This document shows, piece after piece, positions 8,834-20,017 of a stretch of DNA of 49,599 bases. Positions within the stretch are counted from its first letter, which is position 1; every line of letters begins with the position of its first letter. Position numbers and translations under genes: made by a program. The stretch is from Betaproteobacteria bacterium (GTDB lineage: Bacteria > Pseudomonadota > Gammaproteobacteria > Burkholderiales > SG8-39), in the NCBI GenBank assembly GCA_005881595.1, contig VBBY01000066.1, forward strand, positions 1-49,599, written 5' to 3'. The notes beneath the pieces are model-generated. The model searched no databases, was not told where the DNA came from, and saw only the letters and a program-made list of their open reading frames with translations.

Positions 8834-9738
8834 GCGGCTTTCGCGAAGACGTCATCGCGGGGCTCTCGCTGCCCCGCAAGAGCCTTCCCCCCAAGTACTT
8901 CTACGACGCGGCGGGCAGCCGGCTGTTCGAGCGCATCTGCCGGCTGCGCGAGTATTACCTGACGCGCGCCGAGCTTGCGCTGACCCGCGCGCATATCGCC
9001 GCCATCGCGCGCTTTGCCGGGAGCCGAGGCACTCTCATCGAGTACGGCAGCGGCGCAAGCATGAAGTCGCGCCTGCTGATCCGCGCGCTGCGTCCCGCGA
9101 CCTACATCGCGGTCGACATCTCGCGTGACGCGCTGCAAGCCGCGGCGCGGCGTCTCGCGCGCGAATTCCCGCGGCTCGATATCGTGCCGGTGGCAGGCGA
9201 TTTTTCGCGGCCCCTGACGCTTCCCGTGAAGGGGAGGCGAGGCGGCTGCGCGGTGTATTTCCCCGGCTCGACCATCGGCAATCTCACGCCCGAGGAGGCG
9301 CAGGCCTTCCTCGCCATGACGCGCGGGCAGGCCGGCCGGATGCTGGTGGGCGTGGACCTGAAGAAGGACGCCAACGTGCTGCATGCCGCCTACAACGACG
9401 CGCAGGGCGTCACCGCGGCCTTCAACCTGAACCTGCTCCGGCGCATCAATCGCGAGCTGGGCGGAGACTTCGACCTGCGGCGCTTCGCGCACTATGCCTT
9501 CTACAACCCCGGACCGGGCCGCATCGAGATGCACCTGGTATCGCGCGCCCGGCAGACGGTGGACGTCGGCGCGCACCGCTTCGCCTTCGACGCCGGCGAA
9601 TCGATCCACACCGAGAACTCGTACAAATACTCGATCGCCGAGTTCCGGGGTCTGGCGGCGAAGGCGGGATTCAAGGGCACGAAAGTCTGGACCGACCGCC
9701 GCGGTTTGTTCTCGCTGCACGGCTTGGTTGCTGTTTAA
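8803..9738 (+). CDS. egtD: L-histidine N-alpha-methyltransferase, EgtD-like
   Basis: SAM-dependent enzyme that trimethylates histidine to hercynine, the first step of ergothioneine synthesis in known members. Landmarks of the family are present: FREDVIAGL, KSLPPKYFYDAAGSRLFE, the SAM-binding LIEYGSGASMK, FPGSTIGNLTPEEA, YNDAQGVTAAFN and the substrate-site TENSYKYS. The start is uncertain: a GTG at 8803 gives 311 residues and lies just before the conserved N-terminus, while an ATG at 8758 would give 326. Either start overlaps pbpG. No EgtB-type sulfoxide synthase is adjacent. The 3-prime end overlaps the convergent iclR gene by 4 nt. Confidence 0.85.
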   Translation: MAREPRGQQLSGFREDVIAGLSLPRKSLPPKYFYDAAGSRLFERICRLREYYLTRAELALTRAHIAAIARFAGSRGTLIEYGSGASMKSRLLIRALRPATYIAVDISRDALQAAARRLAREFPRLDIVPVAGDFSRPLTLPVKGRRGGCAVYFPGSTIGNLTPEEAQAFLAMTRGQAGRMLVGVDLKKDANVLHAAYNDAQGVTAAFNLNLLRRINRELGGDFDLRRFAHYAFYNPGPGRIEMHLVSRARQTVDVGAHRFAFDAGESIHTENSYKYSIAEFRGLAAKAGFKGTKVWTDRRGLFSLHGLVAV

Positions 9739-10526
9739 GCGACGCCGATGCGGGAGGTCGGCCGATGGCCGATGGCGCGCGAGATCTGGTCGGCGGTTTC
9801 CTTGATCAGCGGGCCCCACTGCAGCTTCATGCGGTCGGCGGGCGTGGAGAGCGAGAGCGCCGCCACCAGCGAGCCGCCGTCATCGCGCACGCCGGCGGCG
9901 ACGCAGCGCACGCCGATCTCCGCTTCCTCGGCGTCGACCGCCCAGCCCTGGCCCTGGATGCGCTCGAGGTCGCGCTCGAGCAGCGTGAGGCTGGTCATCG
10001 TGTTCTTGGTGTGCGGCGCGAGGCCGGTGCGCTTGGCGTAATCGCGCAGCCGCGCGAAGCCTTCCTCGAGCAGGAAGAGCTTCCCCGCCGCGGTCACGTG
10101 CAGCGGCGCGCGCGCGCCGATCACGTGCACGACCCGCATCGCCGAGCGCCCCGAGGAGCTGCGCTCGACGTACACGATCTCGTCGCCGTGGCGCACGGAA
10201 AGGTTGACCGTCTCGCCGGTCTGCGCATGCAGCTCGCGCATCACCGGCAGGGCGAGCTCGCGCACGCTGATGCGCGACTTGACGAGATTGCCGAGCTCGA
10301 GCAGCCGCATGCCGAGCCGGTAGCTTCCAGGCTCGACGCGGTCCACCAGCCGGTCGCCCGACATCGCAGCGAGGATGCGGTGGGCGGTCGACGGATGCAG
10401 GCCCGTGTACTGCGAGATCTGCTTCAGCCCGAGCGGCTCGGGATGCTGCGCCAGCACATCGAGCAGGCGCATCATGCGCTCGATCACCTGGATCGGGTTC
10501 TTCTGCTCGTCCCTGGCGGCAGCCAT
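9735..10526 (-). CDS. IclR-family transcriptional regulator
   Basis: A 263-residue regulator with an N-terminal winged helix (about 13-75: VIERMMRLLDVLAQH, then LKQISQYTGLHPSTAHRILA) and a C-terminal GAF-like effector domain (about 90-255, including HVTAAGKLFL and the RCVAAGVRD segment). It is divergent from lldD with only 29 bp between the start codons, so it very likely controls that gene and its own. The effector may be a 2-hydroxy acid, which is inference from the neighbour. Confidence 0.9.
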   Translation of the reverse strand: MAAARDEQKNPIQVIERMMRLLDVLAQHPEPLGLKQISQYTGLHPSTAHRILAAMSGDRLVDRVEPGSYRLGMRLLELGNLVKSRISVRELALPVMRELHAQTGETVNLSVRHGDEIVYVERSSSGRSAMRVVHVIGARAPLHVTAAGKLFLLEEGFARLRDYAKRTGLAPHTKNTMTSLTLLERDLERIQGQGWAVDAEEAEIGVRCVAAGVRDDGGSLVAALSLSTPADRMKLQWGPLIKETADQISRAIGHRPTSRIGVA

Positions 10527-10555
10527 GATTCGCGTGCATTGTAGAATGCCGCGCC

Positions 10556-11692
10556 ATGCCGGTGGTGACCAACGTCGAGGACCTGCGCCAGCTCGCGAAA
10601 AAGCGCGTCGCGAAGGCGATCTTCGACTACGTCGACCGCGGCTCCTACGACGAGGCGACGCTGCGCGCCAACCGCGCCGACCTCGAGCTGCTGACGCTGC
10701 GCCAGCGCGTGGCGATCGACGTCGACCGGCGCTCGCTGCGCACCACCCTGGTGGGCCATGACGCTACGATGCCGGTGGCGATCGCGCCCACCGGCCTCAC
10801 CGGGCTCAACTGGGCCGACGGCGAGATGCTCGGGGCGCGCGCCGCCGAGCGCTTCGGCGTGCCGTTCACGCTCTCGACGATGTCGATCTGCTCGATCGAG
10901 GACGTCGCGAGCGCCGTCGCGAAGCCGTTCTGGTTCCAGCTCTACGTGATGCGCGATCGCGGCTTCGCCGCCTCGCTCATCGAGCGCGCCAGGGCGGCGA
11001 AGTGCTCCGCGCTGGTGCTCACGCTCGACCTGCAGGTCCAGGGCCAGCGCCACCAGGACCTGAAGAACGGCCTGGCGGTTCCTCCGCGTCTGACGCTTGG
11101 AACTTTTCTGGACGTGCTTGGAAAACCATCCTGGGCGTTGAACGTGCTGAGGGGAAAACGCAAATCGTTCGGCAACCTCGAAGGCCGCATCCCGAACGCG
11201 GGCAGCCTGAGCACGCTTTCGCAGTGGATCGCCGGCCAGTTCGACCCGACGCTCAGCTGGAAGGACGTCGAGTGGGTGAAGAATCTCTGGGGCGGCAAGC
11301 TGATCCTGAAAGGCATCCTCGACGCCGAAGACGCGAAGATCGCCGCCTCGAGCGGCGCCGATGCGATCGTGGTCTCCAACCACGGCGGCCGCCAGCTCGA
11401 CGGCACCGCGTCGTCGATCCGCGCGCTGCCCGAAGTGGTCAGCGCGGTGGGCGGCCGCATCGAGGTGCTGTTCGACGGCGGCGTCCGCTCGGGCCAGGAC
11501 GTGCTCAAGGCGCTCGCGCTCGGCGCGCGCGGCGCCCTGATCGGCCGCGCTTTTCTCTACGGCCTGGGCGCGATGGGGGAAAAGGGCGTCACCCGCGTGC
11601 TGGAAATCATCCGCAGCGAGCTCGACGTGACGATGGCGCTGTGCGGATTGCGCGACGTCAAGGACGCGAGTCCGGCCATCCTGCGGCGCTGA
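10556..11692 (+). CDS. lldD: FMN-dependent alpha-hydroxy acid dehydrogenase (L-lactate dehydrogenase family)
   Basis: Oxidises an L-2-hydroxy acid such as L-lactate to the keto acid and passes electrons to the respiratory chain. The 378-residue chain covers the whole family: PVAIAPTGLTGL and TLSTMSICSIEDVA near the FMN, WFQLYVMRD, the catalytic His276 in SNHGGRQLDGT, and the phosphate-binding DGGVRSGQDVLKALALGA. Substrate specificity (lactate, mandelate, glycolate) cannot be settled from sequence. It is divergent from the IclR gene. The 3-prime end overlaps the convergent GGDEF gene by 35 bp. Codons around 11090-11165 are AT-richer than the rest. Confidence 0.9.
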   Translation: MPVVTNVEDLRQLAKKRVAKAIFDYVDRGSYDEATLRANRADLELLTLRQRVAIDVDRRSLRTTLVGHDATMPVAIAPTGLTGLNWADGEMLGARAAERFGVPFTLSTMSICSIEDVASAVAKPFWFQLYVMRDRGFAASLIERARAAKCSALVLTLDLQVQGQRHQDLKNGLAVPPRLTLGTFLDVLGKPSWALNVLRGKRKSFGNLEGRIPNAGSLSTLSQWIAGQFDPTLSWKDVEWVKNLWGGKLILKGILDAEDAKIAASSGADAIVVSNHGGRQLDGTASSIRALPEVVSAVGGRIEVLFDGGVRSGQDVLKALALGARGALIGRAFLYGLGAMGEKGVTRVLEIIRSELDVTMALCGLRDVKDASPAILRR

Positions 11693-12965
11693 AGAGCGAG
11701 AAGCAGTTGCGGCCGGCTTCCTTCGAGCGGTACATCGCCGCATCGGCGTTCTTCAGCAGCGTTTCCTGGTCGATGCTGTCGTTCGGGTACAGCGCAGCGC
11801 CGATGCTGAGGGTGGAAAGCAGGGAGTGGCCTTCGACCTGGAAAGGGGCCTGGAACGCGGCGATGATCTTCTGCCCTACCACTGCGGCGTCCTCGGGCGC
11901 GGAAAGATTGTTGAGCACGACGGCAAACTCGTCGCCGCCGAGCCGCGCTACCGTGTCGGAGGTGCGCACCGACTTCGAAAGCCGCTCTGCCACCTGCCGC
12001 AGCAGCTTGTCGCCGACGGCATGCCCCAGCGTATCGTTGACGGTCTTGAAGCGATCGAGGTCGACCAGCATCACGCCGACCGTCCAGTGGTTGCGCTTCG
12101 CCAGCGCGAGGGTGTGCTGCATGCGGTCATAGAAAAGCGCGCGGTTCGGCAGGCTGGTCAGCGCGTCGTGATGCGCCAGCTGGCGGAAGCGCTCTTCGCT
12201 CTCGCGCAGCGCCGCCTCGGCATTCTTGCGGCTGGTGATGTCGTCGAAAAACGCGATCTCGTACTGCGGCTCGCCGGCGGCGTTGCGCTCCACCACCATG
12301 GTGAACGCCACCCAGATCACCGAGCCGTCCTTGCGCAGGTAGCGCTTCTCGACGCGCACTGCGTCGATCTCCCCGGCATACAGGCTGGGGCGCTGCGCGT
12401 TGATCACGTCAACGTCCTCGGGGTGCGAGATCTGCCTGCCCGTGAGGCGCAGCAGCTCGTCCTCGGAATAGCCCGTCATTTCGCACAAGCGCCGGTTCAC
12501 CCGGATGAAGCGACGGTCCATCCCGATGTGCGCGACCCCCGACCCCGCCAGCTCGAAAGTGCGGCGGAACCGCTCCTCGCTCTCGCGCAGTGCAGCCGTG
12601 GCGCGCTTCGCCTCGGAGATGTCCTGCACCATCGAGATGAAGTAGCGCGGCTCGCCGCTCTTGCCGCGCACGAGCGAGGTCGCGATCGCCACCCAGACGC
12701 GCGAGCCATCCTTGCGCAGCAGCTCCTGCTCGCGCGCTTCGTGCCCGGGGATTTCGCCGGCGTCGCGCGGGCCCATCGAGAGCAGCTCGTCGCGCGAGTA
12801 GCCGACGATTTCGCAGAACTTGTCGTTGACCCGCAGGTAGCGCAGGTCGAGCGAGACGAGCGTCATTCCCACCGCGGCCTGGTCGAACGTGGCACGCAAC
12901 ATCTCGTCGCGGTCGACCCCGCCGACCCTCGTTTTTCTCTTTGCCGTCCTCGGCTTACGGCCCAT
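11658..12965 (-). CDS. PAS-PAS-GGDEF diguanylate cyclase
   Basis: Predicted soluble sensor that makes cyclic di-GMP. The 435 residues hold two PAS domains (about 20-130 and 131-255) and a GGDEF domain (about 260-425) with the intact active-site RLGGDEF (GGDEF at 343-347). RTSD at 334-337, five residues before it, matches the product-inhibition I-site. There is no membrane segment. The first PAS is compact: the stretch between GYSRDELL and RKDGS is 17 residues shorter than in the second PAS. The ATG at 12965 is preceded by a strong ribosome-binding site (GGGGAGG), so an upstream extension overlapping mnmC is rejected. It follows mnmC by 22 bp. Confidence 0.92.
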   Translation of the reverse strand: MGRKPRTAKRKTRVGGVDRDEMLRATFDQAAVGMTLVSLDLRYLRVNDKFCEIVGYSRDELLSMGPRDAGEIPGHEAREQELLRKDGSRVWVAIATSLVRGKSGEPRYFISMVQDISEAKRATAALRESEERFRRTFELAGSGVAHIGMDRRFIRVNRRLCEMTGYSEDELLRLTGRQISHPEDVDVINAQRPSLYAGEIDAVRVEKRYLRKDGSVIWVAFTMVVERNAAGEPQYEIAFFDDITSRKNAEAALRESEERFRQLAHHDALTSLPNRALFYDRMQHTLALAKRNHWTVGVMLVDLDRFKTVNDTLGHAVGDKLLRQVAERLSKSVRTSDTVARLGGDEFAVVLNNLSAPEDAAVVGQKIIAAFQAPFQVEGHSLLSTLSIGAALYPNDSIDQETLLKNADAAMYRSKEAGRNCFSLFSAAGWPDSRP

Positions 12966-12987
12966 TCCTGCCTCCCCAAGCAGCGGG

Positions 12988-14766
12988 TCACACTTTATCA
13001 GATTGTCCGATCCTGCGCCTCGCGCGCTGTGCGAACCGGCCGGGATCGAGCGCGTCGAGGAGCGTTCCTTCCACGGGCATCGGGTCACCTTCCAGCTCGC
13101 TGGCGAGCACCTCCGCCGCAAGGGCCGACCATAGAAGGCCTCTAGAGCCGTATGCCAGGGCGCCGTAAACGCCTTCTGCCAGTTTACCGACCAGCGGCAG
13201 CCGGTCCGGCGCCACGGTGCGGAACGCGACACGGCCTTCCAGCGACCGCGGTCGCGTCTTCACCGCAATGATCCGTTCCAGGCGCTCGAGATTGCCGGCG
13301 TGGCTCGAAGCGCGCGGCGCCGGGTCCGCATCGTCCAGGTCGAAGCTTGCGCCGACCACGCACAGGCCGTCCACGGGCGGCAGCACCATGCCGCCGCGCA
13401 GAACGACCGCGTGCGGCGGCTCGATCGCCGCGGCGGGAATGTAGGTGAGCTGGCCGCGCACGCGGCGCAGCCGCGCATGCGGAACCGGCGAGAGCGCGTC
13501 GTCCGCGGTGGCCAGGATGACCAATGGGTCTTCAATCGAATGTATTTCCCTGCCGAAAATACGTTCCAGCCTCGTCCCGCAAGCTTCGAGCTGCGCGTTC
13601 ACCAGCGACTGCGGCCGGATCCACCCCGCCTCGGGAAACCACAAGCCCGCTGCCTTCACCGGCACGCCGGCGTGCGCGCTCGCCTCCTCGCGCGTCACGT
13701 ATTGCGCGTACTCGGCGGGCAAGGCGAGCGCGGCGATCGATGCGCGCTGCGAGGCCTCGTCCTTCGCGTCGCGCGCCAGCTGGAGGACGCCGCAGCGGTC
13801 CCAGCGAACGCTTTCGAGTTTTCTCCAACGCGACAACCCATACAGAAAACCGCATCTCGTCAGGCGCGCGAAAACGCTGTCGTCGGGCGTAACGAGCGGA
13901 TGGAAGCTACCGGCATGGTTGCCCGAGGCTTCCTGCGCTGGTATTGCGTGGCGCTCCATGAGCCGCACCTGCCAGCCGCGCGCGCACAGCCGCTCGCAGA
14001 TCGCGGCGCCCGCCAGGCCCGCGCCGATGACGACTGCATTTCTCCTCCTGGAGGTTGAAACCGGATTTGCTTTCCGGACGTACCGCGCGAGGAGCATTTC
14101 CTTCTTATTGCCGAAGCCGACGGCTTTCTCCACTGCGAAGCCGGCGGATTCGAGCGCCGCGCGCACGGGCGCGGCGACGCTCCACGTGGCCGCCGTGGCG
14201 CCTGGACCAGCGAGGCGCGAGACCGCGCGCAGCAGCGCGTGCGACCACATGTCGGGATTCCTGGCCGGGGAGAAGCCGTCCAGGTAGATCGCATCGGCCG
14301 CGAGGCGCAGCTCGCGCAGCAGCTTGATGTCCGAGAAGAACAGGGTCAGCACGACCCGGCCGGCGTCGAGCTCGAGGCGATGCGCGCCCGGCACCAGCAT
14401 CGGCCAGCAGGCGTGAAGTTGCGCTGCCTCGTTCTCGAATTCGGGATAACGAGAATGTAAAACCCCGAGGCTGGAAAGCGTGAAAGGGTGCTTTTCCAAC
14501 GAGACGAAATGCAGCCTGCCGCAGCGCGCCGGGTCGCGCCGCCAGGCCTGCCAGGTGGCGAGGAAATTGAGGCCGAAGCCGAAGCCGGTCTCGAGGATCA
14601 CGAAGCGCTCGCGGCCGGCCCAGCGCTCCGGCAGGCGATTGCCGGCGAGGAACACGTGCCGGGCCTGCGCCGGCCCCCCGGCGGCGCTGTGATACACGTC
14701 GCCGAACTCCTCCGACCAGGGCGTGCCGTCGGCGGCGAACTCCAGGCGTGCCGGAATCAGCGGCAT
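12988..14766 (-). CDS. mnmC: bifunctional tRNA wobble-uridine modification enzyme MnmC
   Basis: Completes mnm5s2U34 in tRNA. The N-terminal half (about 1-235) is the SAM-dependent MnmD methyltransferase (ILETGFGFGLNFLATW, LDGFSPARNPDMW, TWSVAAPVR); the C-terminal half is the FAD-dependent MnmC oxidoreductase with the dinucleotide motif VVIGAGLAGAAICERL and the closing TVAPDRLPLVGKL and GALAYGSRGLLWSALAAE. At 592 residues it is slightly shorter than the E. coli protein. It is divergent from mmsA with 36 bp between the start codons, and the GGDEF gene follows on the same strand. Confidence 0.93.
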   Translation of the reverse strand: MPLIPARLEFAADGTPWSEEFGDVYHSAAGGPAQARHVFLAGNRLPERWAGRERFVILETGFGFGLNFLATWQAWRRDPARCGRLHFVSLEKHPFTLSSLGVLHSRYPEFENEAAQLHACWPMLVPGAHRLELDAGRVVLTLFFSDIKLLRELRLAADAIYLDGFSPARNPDMWSHALLRAVSRLAGPGATAATWSVAAPVRAALESAGFAVEKAVGFGNKKEMLLARYVRKANPVSTSRRRNAVVIGAGLAGAAICERLCARGWQVRLMERHAIPAQEASGNHAGSFHPLVTPDDSVFARLTRCGFLYGLSRWRKLESVRWDRCGVLQLARDAKDEASQRASIAALALPAEYAQYVTREEASAHAGVPVKAAGLWFPEAGWIRPQSLVNAQLEACGTRLERIFGREIHSIEDPLVILATADDALSPVPHARLRRVRGQLTYIPAAAIEPPHAVVLRGGMVLPPVDGLCVVGASFDLDDADPAPRASSHAGNLERLERIIAVKTRPRSLEGRVAFRTVAPDRLPLVGKLAEGVYGALAYGSRGLLWSALAAEVLASELEGDPMPVEGTLLDALDPGRFAQRARRRIGQSDKV

Positions 14767-14802
14767 TGGATTACATTATGCAGTCGCACGCCGGAGCCGC
14801 CG

Positions 14803-16293
<1,491 letters not shown>

Positions 16294-16312
16294 CCATGCC
16301 GGCGTTCGTCGA

Positions 16313-17188
16313 ATGAGCGCGGCGATCCTGACCCTGATCCTGGGCACCGCGACCCCGGGCGGCGGCTTTCCGCTCTACGGCGAGGCCTTCGCCGAGATGG
16401 TGAACGCGCAGGAGCCGCTGCTGCGCGTCGAGCCGCGCAACACCAAGGGCAGCACCGAGAACGTGCCGCTGCTCGAGGCGGGCCGCCTCGACATCGCGCT
16501 GGTGGCGGGGGAGATCGCGACAGCCGCGCTCGCCAGGCCCGGCACGCCGCTGCGCGTCGTCGCGGCGATGTACTCCTCGCCCGGCCTGTTCATCGTGCGC
16601 GGCGACAGTCCCTACCGCGGCATCGCCGACCTGAAGGGCCAGCCGGTGGTGCTCGGTACCCAGGCTTCCGGCATCACGGCCCTCGGTAAAACGGTTCTGG
16701 AGAGTTTGGAAATCAAAGTCCAACCCATCTATCTGGAAAAGGCCGCGGACGGCCCGGCCATGCTGATCGACGGCCGCGCGGCCGCGCTGTGGGGCGCGGG
16801 CGTCGGCTGGCCGGCGTTCACGGCGCTCGCAAAATCGGGCGGGCGCTTCATCGCGCCGAGCGCCGGCGAAGTCGAGCGCATTCTCGCGCGGCAGCCGGCC
16901 CTGCAGGCGGTGACGCTACCGGCGCGCAGCTACCCGGGGCAGGACGCCGCGCTGCATTCCGTCGGCTCGTGGAGCTACGTCCTCGCCCGGCCCGGCTTGC
17001 CGGAAAAAACCGCCTACCTGCTGGCGCGGGCGATCCACCGGGCTGAAGCGCCGCTCGCGGCGCGCCTGCCGCAGGCGAGCGAGACGACGATGGCGAACAC
17101 TTTCAAGGCCGCGCCCAGCGCCGAGCTCATCCACCCCGGCGTGCTGAAATATCTGCTCGAAGCCGGGATTGCAGCCGCGCGGCAATAA
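16313..17188 (+). CDS. TAXI-family TRAP transporter solute-binding protein (orphan)
   Basis: A 291-residue protein of the TAXI group of periplasmic receptors for TRAP transporters. It shows the N-terminal GTATPGGGFPLYGEAFAEMVN, TKGSTENVPLLEAGRLDIALV, LFIVRGDSPYRGIADLKGQPVVLG and the aromatic C-terminal region. No TRAP membrane component is nearby. The N-terminal hydrophobic stretch (MSAAILTLILG) is short and is a poor signal peptide, so export is uncertain. It lies 19 bp after mmsA, and its stop overlaps the start of the next gene by 1 nt (TAATG), so the two are likely co-translated. The ligand is unknown. Confidence 0.8.
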   Translation: MSAAILTLILGTATPGGGFPLYGEAFAEMVNAQEPLLRVEPRNTKGSTENVPLLEAGRLDIALVAGEIATAALARPGTPLRVVAAMYSSPGLFIVRGDSPYRGIADLKGQPVVLGTQASGITALGKTVLESLEIKVQPIYLEKAADGPAMLIDGRAAALWGAGVGWPAFTALAKSGGRFIAPSAGEVERILARQPALQAVTLPARSYPGQDAALHSVGSWSYVLARPGLPEKTAYLLARAIHRAEAPLAARLPQASETTMANTFKAAPSAELIHPGVLKYLLEAGIAAARQ

Positions 17189-17961
17189 TGCCCGAGGGGC
17201 ACGCGGCTTTCGCCGGCAGGCGCATCTGGTATCGCGATAGCGGCGGCAACGGGGTGCCGGTGGTTTTCCTGCACGCCGGCACTGGAAGCAGCCTGATGTG
17301 GGAGCTCCAGATTCCCGTTTTCACCGCGGTCGGCCACCGCTTCATCGCCTACGACCGGCTCGGGCACGGCCGCTCGGTGCTGGAGCCGGGCGCGCAGCCC
17401 GGCACCGCTGCCGACGACCTGGAGGGACTGGCGCGGCACCTGCAGCTCGATCGCTTCCACCTGGTCGGCACTGCGGCGGGCGGCATCGTGGCGCTCGACT
17501 ACGCGCTTTCTTTTGCGCGGCGTCTGCGCAGCCTCGTCGTCGCCAACAGCATCGGCGGCGTCGAGGACCAGGACTACCAGGGGCTGCAGGGCCGGCTGCG
17601 CCCGCCGCAGTTCGCGGCGCTGCCGCCGCAGCTGCGCGAGCTGGGGCCTGCGTACCGCGCCGCGAACCCGCAGGGCGAGGCGCGCTGGATCGAGCTCGAG
17701 CGTCTGAGCAACGCAACGCGATTGCCCGCGCAGGCGACTCGCAATCGCCTGAGCTTCTCGCTCCTTGAGACGATCCGGGTGCCGACCCTCCTCCTGACCG
17801 GCGATGCCGACCTTTACACGCCGCCGCCAGTTCTAGAGCTCTTCGCTGCGCGCATCCGCGATTCCGTGTCGCGAGTGCTGCACGGCGCCGGCCACTCGGC
17901 GTACTGGGAGCAGCCCGAGGTCTTCAACCGGGAGGTGCTCGCTTTCCTCGGCAAGTACTAA
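17188..17961 (+). CDS. alpha/beta-hydrolase-fold protein lacking the serine nucleophile
   Basis: A 257-residue alpha/beta-hydrolase fold protein. Strand and loop landmarks are present (VVFLHAGTGSS oxyanion region, YDRLGHGRS, acid in LLTGDADLYTPP, histidine in GAGHSAYWEQPE), but the nucleophile elbow reads LVGTAAGG, so Ala96 stands where the GxSxG serine should be. The codon is GCG, one base from TCG. Either the protein no longer hydrolyses, acts by another chemistry, or binds a ligand. It is coupled by 1 nt to the TAXI receptor gene. It ends 10 bp before a bidirectional hairpin. Confidence 0.85.
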   Translation: MPEGHAAFAGRRIWYRDSGGNGVPVVFLHAGTGSSLMWELQIPVFTAVGHRFIAYDRLGHGRSVLEPGAQPGTAADDLEGLARHLQLDRFHLVGTAAGGIVALDYALSFARRLRSLVVANSIGGVEDQDYQGLQGRLRPPQFAALPPQLRELGPAYRAANPQGEARWIELERLSNATRLPAQATRNRLSFSLLETIRVPTLLLTGDADLYTPPPVLELFAARIRDSVSRVLHGAGHSAYWEQPEVFNREVLAFLGKY

Positions 17962-17971
17962 ATGGAGCACT

Positions 17972-17992
17972 AAATGGGGACAGACCCCATTT
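17972..17992. repeat. palindromic repeat, terminator-like, between convergent genes
   Basis: Perfect hairpin AAATGGGG-ACAGA-CCCCATTT followed by two further T. It fills the gap between two convergent genes and directly touches the stop codon of the minus-strand gene at 17993. With A-run on one side and T-run on the other it could stop transcription both ways. It is one of at least six copies of this exact arm sequence in the window. Confidence 0.85.
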
Positions 17993-18967
17993 TTAATGTA
18001 AGTGTGGTTTCTTCAGGAACTCGCTGCGGTCGGCTGATTTGACGCGCACTTCGGAGATCGTCAGGTTGCGCACGACCTTCAGCTGCACTTCGGCGCCCGC
18101 CGGGCCGGCGCGCCAGACCCGGCGCCAGAGGTCGGCGAGGCTCGCCGGCCTGCCGTTGGCAACCTCCACCACCACGTCGCCGATCTTCATGCCGGCGCGC
18201 TCGGCCGGGCCGCCGGGCGCGAGGCCTGCCACGACCAGCTTCTTGCCGGCCTCGGTGGTGTACATGCCGAGCCAGGGATGCGAAGGACGGGGGGCGCGCC
18301 CGGTTTTCACCATGTCCTCGAGGATCGGCTCGAGCAGGTCGATCGGCACCACCATGTTGCCCTGCAGGGTCCCGCTGTCGACCTTTTCCTGCACCAGGAG
18401 CGAGCCGATGCCGAGCAGCTTGCCGTCGGAGCCGATCAGCGCCGCGCCGCCCCATTGAGGATGCGCCGGCGCCGTGAAGAGCGCCTCGTCGAGCACGTAT
18501 TCCCAGTAGCCGGCGAACTCGCGCTTGGCGAACACCGCGGCCTTCAGCGCGTGTGCGCGGCCGCCGTGCCCGGCGACCACCACGTTCTCGCCGATGCGGC
18601 AGGACGCCGACGTGCCGCGCTCGAGGGCGCGCGCGCCCAGGCGGCCGAGCGGCTGCACCAGCCCGAAGCCCGTCGCCTGGTCGTAGGCGAGCGGATAGCC
18701 GCCCGCCACCACGCCCTGGTTGCTGGTGAGCCAGATGGTGCTCGCCTCGGTGATCAGGTAGCCGATGGTGAGCACCAGGCTGTCCTCGCGGATCACGATG
18801 CCGTTGCCGGCGCGCTCGGTGCCGAGGATCGGCGCGGTGAACGCGTCCTCGGGGATCTCCGCGCGCAGCTGCACCACCGAGTCGAGCGCCGCGTCGAGAT
18901 CGAAGCGCCAGTCCTCGGGCCGCGGCCGCATCTCGAGCGGGAAGGCCCAGTCCGCCTGCTCTGCCAT
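17993..18967 (-). CDS. HtrA-like trypsin-fold/PDZ protein with a destroyed catalytic triad
   Basis: A 324-residue protein with a trypsin-like fold (about 25-215) and one PDZ domain (about 232-305: HPWLGMYTTEAGKKLVVAGL, GPAERAGMKIGDVVVEV). It resembles HtrA/Deg proteases, but the histidine segment reads VLTIGYLITEA instead of LTNxHVV, and the serine segment reads HPQWGGAAL instead of GNSGGPL; only Asp96 in YDQATG remains. No signal peptide is seen. It is probably a non-proteolytic binding protein. It starts 3 bp after the ABC-transporter ATPase gene, at the end of that operon, so a role with the importer is possible but unproven. Confidence 0.8.
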   Translation of the reverse strand: MAEQADWAFPLEMRPRPEDWRFDLDAALDSVVQLRAEIPEDAFTAPILGTERAGNGIVIREDSLVLTIGYLITEASTIWLTSNQGVVAGGYPLAYDQATGFGLVQPLGRLGARALERGTSASCRIGENVVVAGHGGRAHALKAAVFAKREFAGYWEYVLDEALFTAPAHPQWGGAALIGSDGKLLGIGSLLVQEKVDSGTLQGNMVVPIDLLEPILEDMVKTGRAPRPSHPWLGMYTTEAGKKLVVAGLAPGGPAERAGMKIGDVVVEVANGRPASLADLWRRVWRAGPAGAEVQLKVVRNLTISEVRVKSADRSEFLKKPHLH

Positions 18968-18970
18968 CGG

Positions 18971-20016
<1,046 letters not shown>

Positions 20017-20017
<1 letters not shown>

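Noticed and set aside
16313-17188. A complete TRAP transporter
   Set aside because: Only the solute receptor is present; no DctM-type or fused membrane gene lies on either side.
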